Assembly: GCA_030141605.1 (NCBI GenBank)
Contig: JAQGDQ010000235.1
Coordinates: 60,001-124,000, forward strand
Source of the DNA: Tubiluchus corallicola
Lineage: Eukaryota > Priapulida > Priapulimorpha > Priapulimorphida > Tubiluchidae
Length of the DNA: 64,000 bases
Direction: 5' to 3'
Shown here: positions 10,943-22,900 of the stretch, piece by piece
How positions within the stretch are numbered: the first letter of the stretch is position 1
How the letters are laid out: the number at the start of each line of letters is the position of its first letter
Made by a program: the position numbers and the translations under genes
The notes under the pieces: generated by a model
What the model saw: only the letters and a program-made list of their open reading frames with translations
The model's database searches: none
What the model was told of the DNA's origin: nothing

Positions 10943-11028
10943 TTTAAAAAACTATGTACAAGATACATTCCCTCTATTTGTAGGAATACGTTTAAAATTT
11001 CTAAAAGCATTTACAACGTATTAAACCT

Positions 11029-11032
<4 letters not shown>

Positions 11033-11101
<69 letters not shown>
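11033..11101 (+). repeat. (CA)n microsatellite
   Basis: Uninterrupted CA dinucleotides over about 68 bp. Confidence 0.97.
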
Positions 11102-11102
<1 letters not shown>

Positions 11103-11910
11103 CATTTAGAATTCAACGCATGAGACACATTGAACGACAACGATCATATACAATAGACATAGTTACAAATTATAATCCAACACTACATACATACATAATA
11201 AACGATAACGAACATATTTTAATACTTAGTAACAAAAATTTACACACGTTATACAGCATGAAAAACAGCGACTACAATTATAATAAACATAATTACCAAT
11301 TCTAATGTAAATTCACATAATCATAAATAAAAACAAAACAGCATATAAAAACACGACGAGAGTTGTAAAATTTCATCACCAACGGACTGTTTATATACAG
11401 GCGAAAGACGTTAGGAATTCAACCGAGATAAGATTTGCAAAAGCATTTATAGCATTATTATCTTGGCTAGAGAAAACATGGTTCGAATCTAACGTAGGCA
11501 GAGTGCTAATAAAATCATTTCTTTTGGCTTGGTTTACTAATGACTGAGGGCTTAATAAGCAGTTACATGTGCATTGTATTAATAATGACAATCAAAAATG
11601 TCCAGCCAAGCATGCGTTTGTATTGATATTGTTATGAACTTTTTATAATCATTGTTTCCTGAGTAAAAGAAAAAGTAATATTAAATTACCAAATTCTAAA
11701 TTCTAAATGGTAAAGACTTCAACAGGCAACAATGCTGTGACAATGTTAGTCGTGAAAACAATGGAGCAAAAATGACAAATTTGAATGGAACAGACGTGTT
11801 TGTAACTGTGTGAAAATTTAATGTATGACTTTTAACCACAGCCAAGAAATTTGTTAATGGATATGCTGTAGTCAGCAATGAGGGGACAGCATACCTTGAT
11901 ATAGTGGGAG
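11102..11910. other. Intergenic AT-rich DNA upstream of the cadherin-like gene
   Basis: No gene supported. Short frames on both strands show no recognisable motif. The promoter of the downstream single-exon gene should lie in the right half, but no convincing TATA box is seen. Confidence 0.35.
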
Positions 11911-14274
11911 ATGGAATGCAAATTATTTAAAGTGCTGTTCTTACTTTTTGCAATTATGAGAATCGGCTTAGGCAAATACATAGATGGGCACATCACAGGA
12001 GGCAACAGACCTTCAGATGGATGCGCTGCGAATTATGCGTCCAACAAGCCTTGGCGTTACTATCGATACGAAATTACAGTTTCGGAAACATTCTTTAAGA
12101 AAGGAAATAGAATTGGTCTAAGTATTCCCAACTTTTTTCACCATAAATCACTTTATTTTGGAATTGCTCACCTGTATGAAACAATAAATGAGCGCACTGA
12201 AAAATCTTTGTTTACGACCGGATATAACAGGCGATTTCCGGGTACATCAACTACATCAACAGGTCCTTATTTAGAGTACACTTCTGATAGAAAAATTGAT
12301 ACTTATCTGTTAGAAAAGAAACGTGGTGAGCTTGAACACGAAAAACCCAAAATTCTATTGAAGTTTAGATGCGTTGCTTGCTTCCTAGACCCAAGAGGCT
12401 GGTGGGGGGGAGTCTCAGAATGTGACCACAAAGTGACAAACTATCCTCGCAACTACCATGAAGTTACACTTACCATTGTAATTGTGCCTAGCGATCAATA
12501 TGCTCCTCAAATCCACTTCTCCCCCAACATGCTTCAGTTTCTTCCTGAAGACACTCAAATTGGCTCACAATTGTGGGAATTTCATGCTGAAGACTTTGAC
12601 CGATTTAAATATGTAAAGGATTTTAAGATATGCCTGGGTTCACTTGTGAACCACGGTGGCAGTTTTAACTGCACCGGACAGGAATATTTTCAAGGTAACA
12701 CTATAGAAAAGGATTTCAATTCTTATCAACCAGCAAAGAAACTTGACTTTTTTGTTTATCTGAATAAGAAAGTGCACTACAAGACCACAAGGACTCTGGT
12801 GGTGAATCTTTGGTTGATACCCAATACTAAGTTCAATGCACCGCCGATTAAGAATGCTGCGCCAGCTAAAAGACAGCCTAGCAAATATAGTATTAATTTG
12901 CCTATAGAGAATAAAAATAACGAAAATCCTGAATTTTCTCACTATCTGTATCAGGTCAGAGTGTATAAAGAAAATTTTAGCGCATCACTGAAAGTTGAAC
13001 CAGCAAAGATCGATGCAAATGACAAAGATGGACTAGGAAATGTTGTGTTTTTCTCTTTTCCGTATCCAGACCAAATAGAAAACAAATTTAAAATAGATGC
13101 AGCAAATGGTGAAATTACTATTGTTGAAAATCTTACTACATCAGTTATTTACCACACTCTTGTTCAAGCAACAGAACGTGATGATGCTGAACATTATGAC
13201 AGAGCACTCTTATCTGTTGAAATCAGACAAAATTCTGTAAAGTTCAAAAAAGAAAGTTTTTCAGTCGATGTGTTTGATCACGAACGTGTTGACACAATCA
13301 TATTATTGGTGCCTGCTCTTATTGGTAATTCAGAAATGCACCTCTCCTATACATTAAAGACTAAGCAGGATGTGGCGGTAAATGACTTTAGTTTAATCGT
13401 AAATAAACTGCAAAATGCAAGTACATCTATCTTAGGTATGGTTATAGCTTCAAAGCTAAATGAAGGTATTAAGGATCACTACGAACTTGTTGTAAAGGTT
13501 CACAATACTGAAACAAAAAGGCAAGCAGGAACTGTTGATGTTACTGTTGATGTGAGAAATGCGGCACTAAAAAGTCCCAAGTTTGTTCAAAATGCCTACG
13601 TGTTTAACAGTACAGGAGTTGCTAAATCATTTGTTGGTCAAGTTCAGGCAAAGTTTGAAACTCACAATAATTCGCAGATATTATACTCAATTCTAAGCTA
13701 CAAAAATCTCGTCCAAATGAACTCCGAAGGAAAGATCTCCCTGATTGGAGGTGTAAAAGGAAAAATGATGATTGGCTTGAGTGCTTGCATCGCAGGAACA
13801 AATAGCACAATCCGATGTGGTTATGCTGTAGCAATAATAACAACACCGACTGATGGTAAGACAGGATGGACTGATCCCGAACTGCTACTGCCTAGTGTTT
13901 CGTCTGGATTTGTACTATTGACTCTAGATATTGTGGTATTGTTTGGACTCATAGTTGCCCTATTGGTTTGTCTGATCAGAAAGGATAACATTAGCACTAG
14001 TTCTGGTTATGAGACAAAAAAGGAAGGTGTAACAAAAGACGCTTCTGCCCAAGGTGACAAAGCGGAAAAGGATGCTGAAATAATTGTTGCTTCGATTGAA
14101 GGAGAAGAAATAGAAGAGTTTGCTGATACTGGTCTTGCTTCAAATGAAAACGATGTAGTAAAAAGATATGAAAAGGAAGACGGTGTTGAAAAAGAAGATG
14201 CAGTAAAGCATATGGATATTGTAGTTACTTCTGTTGAAGCAAATGAAACAGCAAACCGTGCTGAAACAAATTGA
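11911..14274 (+). CDS. Intronless single-pass membrane protein with cadherin-like repeats
   Basis: A 787-residue frame. Residues 1-21 (CKLFKVLFLLFAIMRIGLG) are a signal peptide. The ectodomain runs to about residue 664. Cadherin-like features are clearest in the middle: DANDKDGLGNVVFFSF near residue 368, IDAANGEITI near 395, and LTTSVIYHTLVQATERDD with strand-like spacing. The first about 190 residues (Cys-containing, with a WWGG motif) are unassigned. A hydrophobic helix, GFVLLTLDIVVLFGLIVALL, at about 665-689 is followed by basic CLIRKD, then an acidic tail with repeated D-I/E-I-V-x-S-I/V-E units. Many NxS/T sites fit a glycosylated ectodomain. The canonical LDRE, DxNDN and DxD calcium motifs are mostly missing, so calcium-dependent adhesion is doubtful. 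Best read as a divergent cadherin-superfamily receptor. Confidence 0.7.
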   Translation: MECKLFKVLFLLFAIMRIGLGKYIDGHITGGNRPSDGCAANYASNKPWRYYRYEITVSETFFKKGNRIGLSIPNFFHHKSLYFGIAHLYETINERTEKSLFTTGYNRRFPGTSTTSTGPYLEYTSDRKIDTYLLEKKRGELEHEKPKILLKFRCVACFLDPRGWWGGVSECDHKVTNYPRNYHEVTLTIVIVPSDQYAPQIHFSPNMLQFLPEDTQIGSQLWEFHAEDFDRFKYVKDFKICLGSLVNHGGSFNCTGQEYFQGNTIEKDFNSYQPAKKLDFFVYLNKKVHYKTTRTLVVNLWLIPNTKFNAPPIKNAAPAKRQPSKYSINLPIENKNNENPEFSHYLYQVRVYKENFSASLKVEPAKIDANDKDGLGNVVFFSFPYPDQIENKFKIDAANGEITIVENLTTSVIYHTLVQATERDDAEHYDRALLSVEIRQNSVKFKKESFSVDVFDHERVDTIILLVPALIGNSEMHLSYTLKTKQDVAVNDFSLIVNKLQNASTSILGMVIASKLNEGIKDHYELVVKVHNTETKRQAGTVDVTVDVRNAALKSPKFVQNAYVFNSTGVAKSFVGQVQAKFETHNNSQILYSILSYKNLVQMNSEGKISLIGGVKGKMMIGLSACIAGTNSTIRCGYAVAIITTPTDGKTGWTDPELLLPSVSSGFVLLTLDIVVLFGLIVALLVCLIRKDNISTSSGYETKKEGVTKDASAQGDKAEKDAEIIVASIEGEEIEEFADTGLASNENDVVKRYEKEDGVEKEDAVKHMDIVVTSVEANETANRAETN

Positions 14275-14437
14275 TTCAATAAAAAGAGGTAACGCAGAAG
14301 AGCATGCAGATATTGAAGTTAATTCTATAGAAGGAGGAGAGTTCAAGGATCATTGTGCAGGAGCTATTTCGGCAGAGGCACTTGAGATTGATATGGCGGC
14401 TGGTCTCGTCGGAGGAAAGAATAAGTTGTTATTCTAA
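14275..14437 (+). pseudogene. Out-of-frame continuation of the cadherin-like cytoplasmic tail
   Basis: In the +1 frame, directly after the stop of the main ORF, the reading gives KRGNAEEHADIEVNSIEGG and on to GGKNKLLF. HADIEVNSIEGGE is a third copy of the tail repeat seen in frame upstream (DAEIIVASIEGEE, HMDIVVTSVEANE). This suggests the ancestral tail was about 54 residues longer and a 1-nt indel near 14250 cut it short. Confidence 0.55.
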
Positions 14438-14599
14438 ACATCAGTTAATGGAACAGCACAAATTTATTTTACAGTCTTGCTTTATGTTTATCAATTGTTT
14501 GAAACACGCTTTAGTTGTTCTTCAGATTATTGCTTTTTTTAAGAAAAATTTTACAAAATAATTTTGCATTAAAAATACATTTTGCTGGATTGAATTTTT

Positions 14600-15043
14600 C
14601 GTGTAAATTGTTGTAGTTGGCATCCATCTGTCTCGGAATAGAATGGAGTGTGCGCCAAGAGAGACAGTTATTGATCACATTGATGGAGCTGCAGCGTCGA
14701 CTGTGGCTGAGCAATCCGATCCTTGAACCACTGGAGTGGACTCTCCGGGGCGCACGCCTGGGCAAGGTGTATGGAGATCCTGAGCTGCCCAGACAACAGG
14801 AACCCCCTCTCTTCCTCGCTGGTGTAGTCCAAAGGAAAGTGGAGCGATACGTTTGGTACCAGGTTGGCTGCCAGAGTCAGTGAGCATGCTGCACTGGTCC
14901 GCCTTCGGGGCACCACTCCTGATTTGGAAGGTTTATTCCTCTACACACGGCCATTGTGTCACTTGACCTCCTCCACCCTCTAGCCGTTTGCTGCTTATGC
15001 AGCTCCTCCGCCTAGTGTCGAGTTACAGTGTGGGCATCCCGCA
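14600..15043. other. GC-rich island flanking a 5S-like sequence, unidentified
   Basis: Clearly higher GC than its surroundings and open in several frames on both strands for 70-90 codons, without recognisable domains. In minus orientation it lies immediately 3' of the 5S rRNA-like segment. It may be a 5S rDNA spacer or the body of a 5S-derived retroelement. Confidence 0.45.
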
Positions 15044-15161
15044 AACCTACAGCACCTGGTATTCCTAGGCGGACACCCATGCAAGCACTAACCAGGCTCT
15101 ACGTTGCTTAAGTTCGGTGATCAGACGAGAACCGATGTTTTCAAGTGATTTGGCCTTGGTG
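15044..15161 (-). rRNA. 5S rRNA-like sequence (probable pseudogene or 5S-derived SINE head)
   Basis: Read on the minus strand the segment matches animal 5S rRNA along its length: TCACTTGAAAACATCGGTTC, CTCGTCTGATCACCGAA, TTAAGCAACGT, GCCTGGTTAGTGCTTGCATG, GGGTGTCCGCCTAGGAATAC and CAGGTGCTGTAGG. The internal promoter (box A TTAAGCAACG; box C around GCATGGGTGTCCGCCTAGG) is recognisable with changes. The 5' end (ACCAAGGCCAAA) no longer pairs with the 3' GTAGGTTT, so helix I is broken. That argues against a functional gene and for a pseudogene or a retroposed 5S head. Confidence 0.75.
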
Positions 15162-15604
15162 TTTTTGTGGTTGTGGTTGTGTGGTGTTTTTGGTTTTGGT
15201 TGTGTGAAAAACTTAAACATCCATCTTATTGTTACCATCGTTCAATTGTTTTTAACACAAGAACAGCTTTCTGCCTAATAAGAAACTGCGTGAAATAATA
15301 TAATTTCATTATGTATTACCTTTGCCCATATCTACTATCATAAAATCGCTACGTTATAAGACATGTTTAGTCACCAATGACTAAATGACTAAATCGCCTA
15401 CGATTAAGTCATCTATTCTAACATCGTACATGTATGTTGATTGAATATGAAAAAGCATTTCAATGGATGACAACTGCAGCCTGAAAAAGTTTCACACGGC
15501 ACTAAAGTTCGTCGTTGTCATTACAGACTTCAACTACTTGGAAAATTTAGCAAGCTCAAAAAATCACCTTTTTGATACTTATAACACGGTTCTCATACAC
15601 TTGT

Positions 15605-15886
15605 GGTGTGGTGGCTACTGGCTAGAGCTTCATGTGTGGTGGTTACTGGCTAGGGCTTCATGTGTGGTGGCTACTGGCTAGGGCTTCATGTGTGGTGGCT
15701 ACTGGCTAGGGCTTCATGTGTGGTGGCTACTGGCTAGGGCTTCATGTGTGGTGGCTACTGGCTAGGGCTTCATGTGTGGTGGCTACTGGCTAGGGCTTCA
15801 TGTGTGGTGGCTACTGGCTAGGGCTTCATGTGTGGTGGCTACTGGCTAGGGCTTCATGTGTGGTGGCTACTGGCTAGGGCTTCAAA
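15605..15886 (+). repeat. 28-bp tandem repeat, about ten copies
   Basis: Unit CTACTGGCTAGGGCTTCATG plus TGTGGTGG, nearly identical across copies; the first copies carry small changes (AGAGCTT, GTTACTGG). Confidence 0.95.
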
Positions 15887-16431
15887 TGACAGAAGTGCAA
15901 TGGTATTGCACGAAATATTGGCTTGGGATGCTTTGTTTATTCGGACGATGGGCTATAATAAAAAAACGGACAACTTGCAAGAACAAAGCAAACACAACTC
16001 AGTATTTTTTTTAAATCCCTCCTCTATTTTCCTTTATTTCTGCAACAATAATCATGTAGTTTGCTTAATTAAAATAAATAATAACTAGTTTATTAGTTTA
16101 TTAAAATCAATAATACTTTATTAAAATCAATAATAACAATAGCATATATAAGTTAGATCAATAATAACAATCATTGCAAAACACAAATATACTTAAACAA
16201 TTATTGTAGGTAATTTCGGGAAACTGGTTGAATTGGTCTTGGAGAAAGACAGGAATCTCGCTACGTAAGGGATTAGTTGTAGGGATCGAGTGTCTGTACA
16301 CGCTTTCGACATGGGAATGACGGCTTTGTATATGAGCAGCAAATAGCTCGAAGTCAGCTTTTATTTCCAATACAGACGAGTTCAGGTTTCACCTAGTTGC
16401 TGTAGCCTACGCAGTTATTGTATATTAATTA

Positions 16432-16939
16432 CAGTCATTTGCAAAAGTTTAAGAACAAGCTCGAGTTTTCCGGATTTTCTTCATACTGTACCCTGATTGC
16501 ATCAGCTTCTTTGTTGATTGCATCATACTGCTAGTGGTTTGAAAGAGTACGTCTAGTGAGTATGACCGACTCATTTGCCTGCCGCTATCCATACAGATCG
16601 GCCGTTTTTGTATTTTTCTTGTAATCCAAAAATGAACAAAAATCATCATTGAGTGAGACTCAGAGGGTTCAAATCGTGACTTTACATCAAGAAGGATATA
16701 CTGAAAGGGGGATAAGTGCTAGATTACGGTTTTCCAAGACAGTCGTGTGCCAAGCTATCGTCAAATTCGAGACTGATGGCACTTACAGCGATAGGAAACG
16801 GTCTGGACGTCCGCAGAAGACTACCCAAAGAGACGACCACATCATGAGACGCATGGTGGTACGCTCGCCTATGAGCTCCTGCAAGATTCGGGCTCAGATG
16901 CGCTTGACAGGCTTGTATATAAGCTCAGCACTAAAGTGA
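16432..16939 (+). mobile_element. Truncated Tc1/mariner element with transposase N-terminal domain
   Basis: A TA followed by CAGTCATTTGCAAAAGTTTA at 16432 resembles a Tc1-type terminal inverted repeat. The frame at 16649-16939 reads SETQRVQIVTLHQEGYTERG, FSKTVVCQAIVKFETDGTY and KRSGRPQKTTQRDD, the Tc1/Tc3-type helix-turn-helix DNA-binding region. The start is ATT/TTG rather than ATG, the DDE catalytic part is missing, and no right inverted repeat was found. Inactive remnant. Confidence 0.8.
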
Positions 16940-17765
16940 GTCAGTAACTAGTCGGTGGGTTGAACCTTGAGCTACAGTTGAGTTTAGGCAAAACACGAAG
17001 AAAAGTCAAAACAGGAAAAGGTCATTTCTTCATTTTTTTCTCAATTATGTATAAATGTTTAGGAAAGATTAAATAATAACACTACTTTACTCTTTTCCTA
17101 ATTTAATTGTAATAGTACACTGCCAGAGTTTGAGTGTTTTTCCTGCACATCACAGCTGTGCAACTGCTGCTCTGCTTGTTGTTGAGAACAACTCTTCTCT
17201 TTTCCTTGGTCTTGCTCTCTTTTTATCAGGAGTTTCTTGTGCTCATTGCGAAGCAACATGATAAGCGACTACTTTGCATGCCAGATCGTAGGTGTAACTT
17301 ATTAACGTGTGCTTGCTTTAGGAATGCTTGAAATTTGATTACTCTTTGTTATATATAACTTGTTTATATTTATAGTACTTTGGTGTATATCATATCAATT
17401 TTTCGTAATTAATTTCAAGTGTTGAAATTGAAATTGAAATTCTTGTAATCCATCATGGCGGCTTCCATGTGCGCTCGGAGTTGTATCTATTCTACCCAAG
17501 TTTTTCTTATTTGTTTTATGTAACCTGGGTGCAATTAAGTTCAGACGTTAGTAGACAACTTCACTATCTTCTGATGTGTTCTAATGTGGTAGCTAATACC
17601 GTTTACAGCCTCTGCCATCCAGCCAAATGACAGTTTTTGTCAAGTGGTACAATAAAATGACAAGTTTTTACTGTTCTCTGTCTGCGTTACGTCTAGCACT
17701 GTTACATTCTGATCTTCAATATTAATTTTTGCTTAATCTCATTTTCGAAATATGTAGCTGTCATC
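16940..17765. other. Intergenic AT-rich DNA
   Basis: No gene supported. Contains a short run of TTGAAA/TTGAAATTG near 17420 and nothing else notable. Confidence 0.35.
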
Positions 17766-19798
17766 AAGAAATAGCTGTCAGAACTTATACTGGAGAAGTA
17801 GCTGTCAGAACTTATACTGGAGAAGTAGTTGTCAGAACTTATACTGGAGAAGTAGCTGTTAGAACTTATACTGGAGAAGTAGCTGTCAGAACTTATACTG
17901 GAGAAGTAGCTGTCCGAACTTGTACTGGGGAAATAGCTGTCAGAACTTATACTGGAGAAGTAGCTGTCAGAACTTATACTGGAGAAGTAGCTGTCAGAAC
18001 TTATACTGGAGAAGCAGCTGTCAGAACTTATACTGGTAGCTGTCAGAACTTATACTGGAGAAGTAGCTGTCAGAACTTATACTGGAGACGTAGCTGTTAG
18101 AACTTATACTGGAGAAGTAGCTGTCAGAACTTATACTGGAGAAGTAGCTGTCAGAACTTATACTGGAGAAGTAGCTGTCAGAACTTATACTGGAGAAGTA
18201 GCTGTCAGAACTTATACTGGAGAAGTAGCTGTCAGAACTTATACTGGAGAAGTAGCTGTCAGAACTTATACTGGAGAAGTAGCTGTCAGAACTTATACTG
18301 GAGAAGTAGCTGTCAGAACTTATACTGGAGAAGTAGCTGTTAGAACTTATACTGGAGAAGTAGCTGTCAGAACTTATACTGGAGAAGTAGCTGTCAGAAC
18401 TTATACTGGAGAAGTAGCTGTCAGAACTTATACTGGAGAAGTAGCTGTTAGAACTTATACTGGAGAAGTAGCTGTCAGAACTTATACTGGAGAAGTAGCT
18501 GTTAGAACTTATACTGGAGAAGTAGCTGTTAGAACTTATACTGGAGAAATAGCTGTCAGAACTTATACTGGAGAAATAGCTGTCAGAACTTATACTGGAG
18601 AAATAGCTGTCAGAACTCATACTGGAGATGTAGCTGTCAGAACTTATACTGGAGAAGTAGCTGTCAGAACTTATACTGGAGAAATAGTTGTCAGAACTTA
18701 TACTGGAGAAGTAGCTGTCAGAACTTATACTGGAGAAGTAGCTGTCAGAACTTATACTGGAGAAGTAGCTGTCAGAACTTATACTGGAGAAATAGCTGTC
18801 AGAACTTATACTGCAGAAGTAGTTGTCAGAACTTATACTGGAGAAGTAGCTGTCAGAACTTATACTGGAGAAGTAGCTGTCAGAACTTATACTGCAGAAG
18901 TAGTTGTCAGAACTTATACTGGAGAAGTAGCTGTCAGAACTTATACTGCAGAAGTAGTTGTCAGAACTTATACTGGAGAAGTAGCTGTTAGAACTTATAC
19001 TGGAGAAGTAGCTGTCAGAACTGATACTGGAGAAGTAGCTGTCAGAACTTATACTGGAGAAGTAGCTGTCAGAATTTATACTGGAGAAGTAGCTGTCAGA
19101 ACTTATACTGCAGAAGTAGCTGTCAGAACTTATACTGGAGAAGTAGCTGTCAGAACTTATACTGCAGAAGTAGCTGTCAGAACTTATACTGGAGAAGTAG
19201 CTGTCAGAACTTATACTGAAGAAGTAGCTGTTAGAACTTATACTGGAGAAGTAGCTGTCAGAACTTATACTGGAGAAGTAGCTGTCAGAACTTATACTGG
19301 AGAAGTAGCTGTCAGAACTTATACTGGAGAAGTAGCTGTCAGAACTTATACTGGAGAAGTAGCTGTCAGAACTTATACTGGAGAAGTAGCTGTCAGAACT
19401 TATACTGGAGAAGTAGCTGTCAGAACTTATACTGGAGAAGTAGCTGTCAGAACTTATACTGGAGAAGTAGCTGTCAGAACTTATACTGGAGAAGTAGCTG
19501 TCAGAACTTATACTGGAGAAGTAGCTGTCAGAACTTATACTGGAGAAGTAGCTGTCAGAACTTATACTGGAGAAGTAGCTGTCAGAACTTATACTGGAGA
19601 AGTAGCTGTCAGAACTTATACTGGAGAAGTAGCTGTCAGAACTTATACTGGAGAAGTAGCTGTCAGAACTTATACTGGAGAAGTAGTTGTCAGAACTTAT
19701 ACAGGAGAAGTAGCTGTTAGAACTTATACTGGAGAAGTAGCTGCCAGAACTTATACTGGAGAAGTAGCTGTCCGAACTTGTACTGGAGAAATAGTTGC
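17766..19798 (+). repeat. 27-bp satellite array, about 75 copies
   Basis: Unit GTAGCTGTCAGAACTTATAC plus TGGAGAA. The period is a multiple of three, so the plus strand can encode AVRTYTGEV and the minus strand YFSSISSDS over long stretches. Substitutions are concentrated at a few sites (GTCAG/GTTAG, TGGAG/TGCAG, GAAGT/GAAAT). A truncated unit near 18035 and several substitutions break the plus frame, so a protein is unlikely. Confidence 0.97.
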
Positions 19799-19931
19799 AA
19801 ACTTACGTTGGAAAAATTACAAGAAAGAAAAGATTGCTATGATTTTTTGCGACATATTTATTGACTTGAATCTGACCATTTGGATTAAACAATACAATAA
19901 CTGTGATATACTAAGTTACAAAAGCTTTAAA

Positions 19932-22900
19932 CTAATTAGCTTTGTATTCACAGATGAAATAACTCGTGCTGGAACATTTTGCGTCATTCCATTTATAATT
20001 GTGATTTGATCTGAGTTGTATGCAATCCTCGGCGCCTCTACGATCGTTTGGTTCCCCTGCACTAAAGAACGTGTGTAGACAAGGATGACCATTCGAAATC
20101 CATCTATAGCTGCCTTCCAGGAATTGATCTGTTCCACCAGTCCACCAATAATGTCCGCTATCTATAGAAAAACGTATCTATTGTTAGTTTAAACATAATT
20201 TATAGGATTGGTTGATTGGATAAATTATTGACATAGTTTAGTGAGTATACTCCGTCTTACCCCTCCCTTGACTGACCGTCTGACCCCTCCCTTGGCCCCT
20301 CCTCTGCTGCTGTATCTTACTTAAAAGGAAGAAAGGGGTATTTTAAGGTGTATCCCAAGGAAATTTGGGATATATGTTACCTATCATTACGGGCTGTTTA
20401 AAGTTATATCATTTGGAACTACTTGTTTGAAAAGCTTATATATATATATAAATATATATAGAGCTAAAAAAATTCTTAATAATATAAAATGTTCGAGTCA
20501 ACCGGTAAATCGTCATTGTTTCACCATCCCAGTGTGCACCACTGGCTCACCAAAAATAAATTATTGACCTGGCTGACAATATACAGTAATTAATACTTTT
20601 GCTTTTTGATTTTTTTTCAAATTTTAGTTTAAACATAATTTATAGGATTGGATCAGACAGACATTGAACAACACGATTTAGGACCCTCACCACAAGAGAC
20701 TTTATACACTATTTACAAAAACATTTACAGTAGGAATAGACTATAACTGCACAAGCTGACAAGTTTTACTGCAAGATTACATTAGACATTAGTAGAAAAT
20801 GACGGTTGGAAAATATTAATGTACGAATATTTAAGACTGATGCATTTCATATCAGATAGAAACTACTGGAAGTGTTTAGTCAATAATATAAAGTCATGTA
20901 TGCATTGGAATATTTTACAGTTAGCAACACAGTTTAATTCATCTTTACCGAATAATAACAACTTCAACAGATCATTAGTTCCTAAGACAGCTATATTAAG
21001 GTTTTCGTGCAGAAGCATTTCATTTAATTTATCAAACATAACAACCCTAGCTAGTTGATGAAATGGGCAGTGCAACAAAAAGTGCTCAACAGACTGAAAT
21101 GGAAGTCCACAGTTACAGTTGGGCAATACTGGATGACCGTTATTATCTTTGCAGCCTTTAGAGAAAAGATCATAGTTTAGCTATATGATGCACTGAAATT
21201 GGAGATTTACCAAATGAAAAATGTTTCTTACGCAACAATGATAAAACTTAAATGAGATTTGAGCTCTTGTTTGAAGAGTGAAATGAAAAGGGAAAATAGA
21301 TCCCTTTCGGTGAATTGAGTTAACAAACAGAACGGTTTTTAATTAATTACTAACAAATCAATTCGTATCGAAATAATTACATAAAATTACTTACAACCAG
21401 TGACTTACAACCAAACAAACGCATGTAATTTTTATGTTGTAATTTAAACAAACAAATATACGAAAATTTACCCACGAACTTGATAAAATCCTAAACAAAA
21501 ATGTTTTGCTTACGAATCACCTAAATTCAGCAGTTCAAGAATATGCCAGTACGCGGTTTTAAGCACGTGACAACCGACAACAAACTGTGCGAGCGACAGG
21601 TGCTGTAGGTGCTGCAGTTCCGCAATACCTATACACGAGCCACCACTGCGTGCAGTTCCGCAACACCTATACACGAGCCACCACTGCGTGCAGTTCCGCA
21701 ATACCTATACACCAGCCACCACTGCGTGCAGTTCCGCAATACCTATACACCAGCCACCACTGCGTGCAGTTCCGCAACACCTATACACGAGCCACCACTG
21801 CGTGCAGTTCCGCAACACCTATACACGAGCCACCACTGCGTGCAGTTCCGCAATACCTATACACGAGCCACCACTGCGTGCAGTTCCGCAACACCTATAC
21901 ACGAGCCACCACTGCGTGCAGTTCCGCAATACCTATACACCAGCCACCACTGCGTGCAGTTCCGCAACACCTATACACGAGCCACCACTGCGTGCAGTTC
22001 CGCAATACCTATACACGAGCCACCACTGCGTGCAGTTCCGCAATACCTATACACGAGCCACCACTGCGTGCAGTTCCGCAATACCTATACACGAGCCACC
22101 ACTGCGTGCAGTTCCGCAACACCTATACACGAGCCACCACTGCGTGCAGTTCCGCAACACCTATACACCAGCCACCACTGCGTGCAGTTCCGCAACACCT
22201 ATACACCAGCCACCACTGCGTGCAGTTCCGCAACACCTATACACGAGCCACCACTGCGTGCAGTTCCACAACACCTATACACCAGCGACCACTGCGTGCA
22301 GTTCCGCAACACCTATACACCAGCCACCACTGCGTGCAGTTCCGCAACACCTCTACACGAGCCACCACTGCGTGCAGTTCCACAACACCTATACACCAGC
22401 CACCACTGCGTGCAGTTCCACAATACCTATACACCAGCCACCATTGCGTGCAGTTCCGCAACACCTATACACGAGCCACCACTGCGTGCAGTTCCACAAC
22501 ACCTATACACCAGCGACCACTGCGTGCAGTTCCGCAATACCTATACACCAGCCACCACTGCGTGCAGTTCCGCAATACCTATACACCAGCCACCACTGCG
22601 TGCAGTTCCGCAATACCTATACACCAGCCACCACTGCGTGCAGTTCCACAATACCTATACACGAGCCACCACTGCGTGCAGTTCCGCAATACCTATACAC
22701 GAGCCACCACTGCATGCAGTTCCACAACACCTATACACCAACCACCGCTGCGTGCAGTTCCGCAATACCTATACACCAGCCACCACTGCGTGCAGTACCG
22801 CAATACCTATACACGACCCACCACTGCATGCAGTTCCGCAACACCTATACACCAGCCACCACTGCGTGCAGTTCCGCAACACCTATACACGTGCAGTTCC

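Noticed and set aside
12640-12942. Minus-strand frames within the cadherin-like gene
   Set aside because: Shadows of the 787-codon plus-strand gene without features of their own.
17729-18620. AVRTYTGEV (plus) and YFSSISSDS (minus) repeat proteins
   Set aside because: The 27-bp satellite keeps frames open because its period is nine codons; frames end wherever a unit is truncated or substituted, and no flanking gene structure exists.
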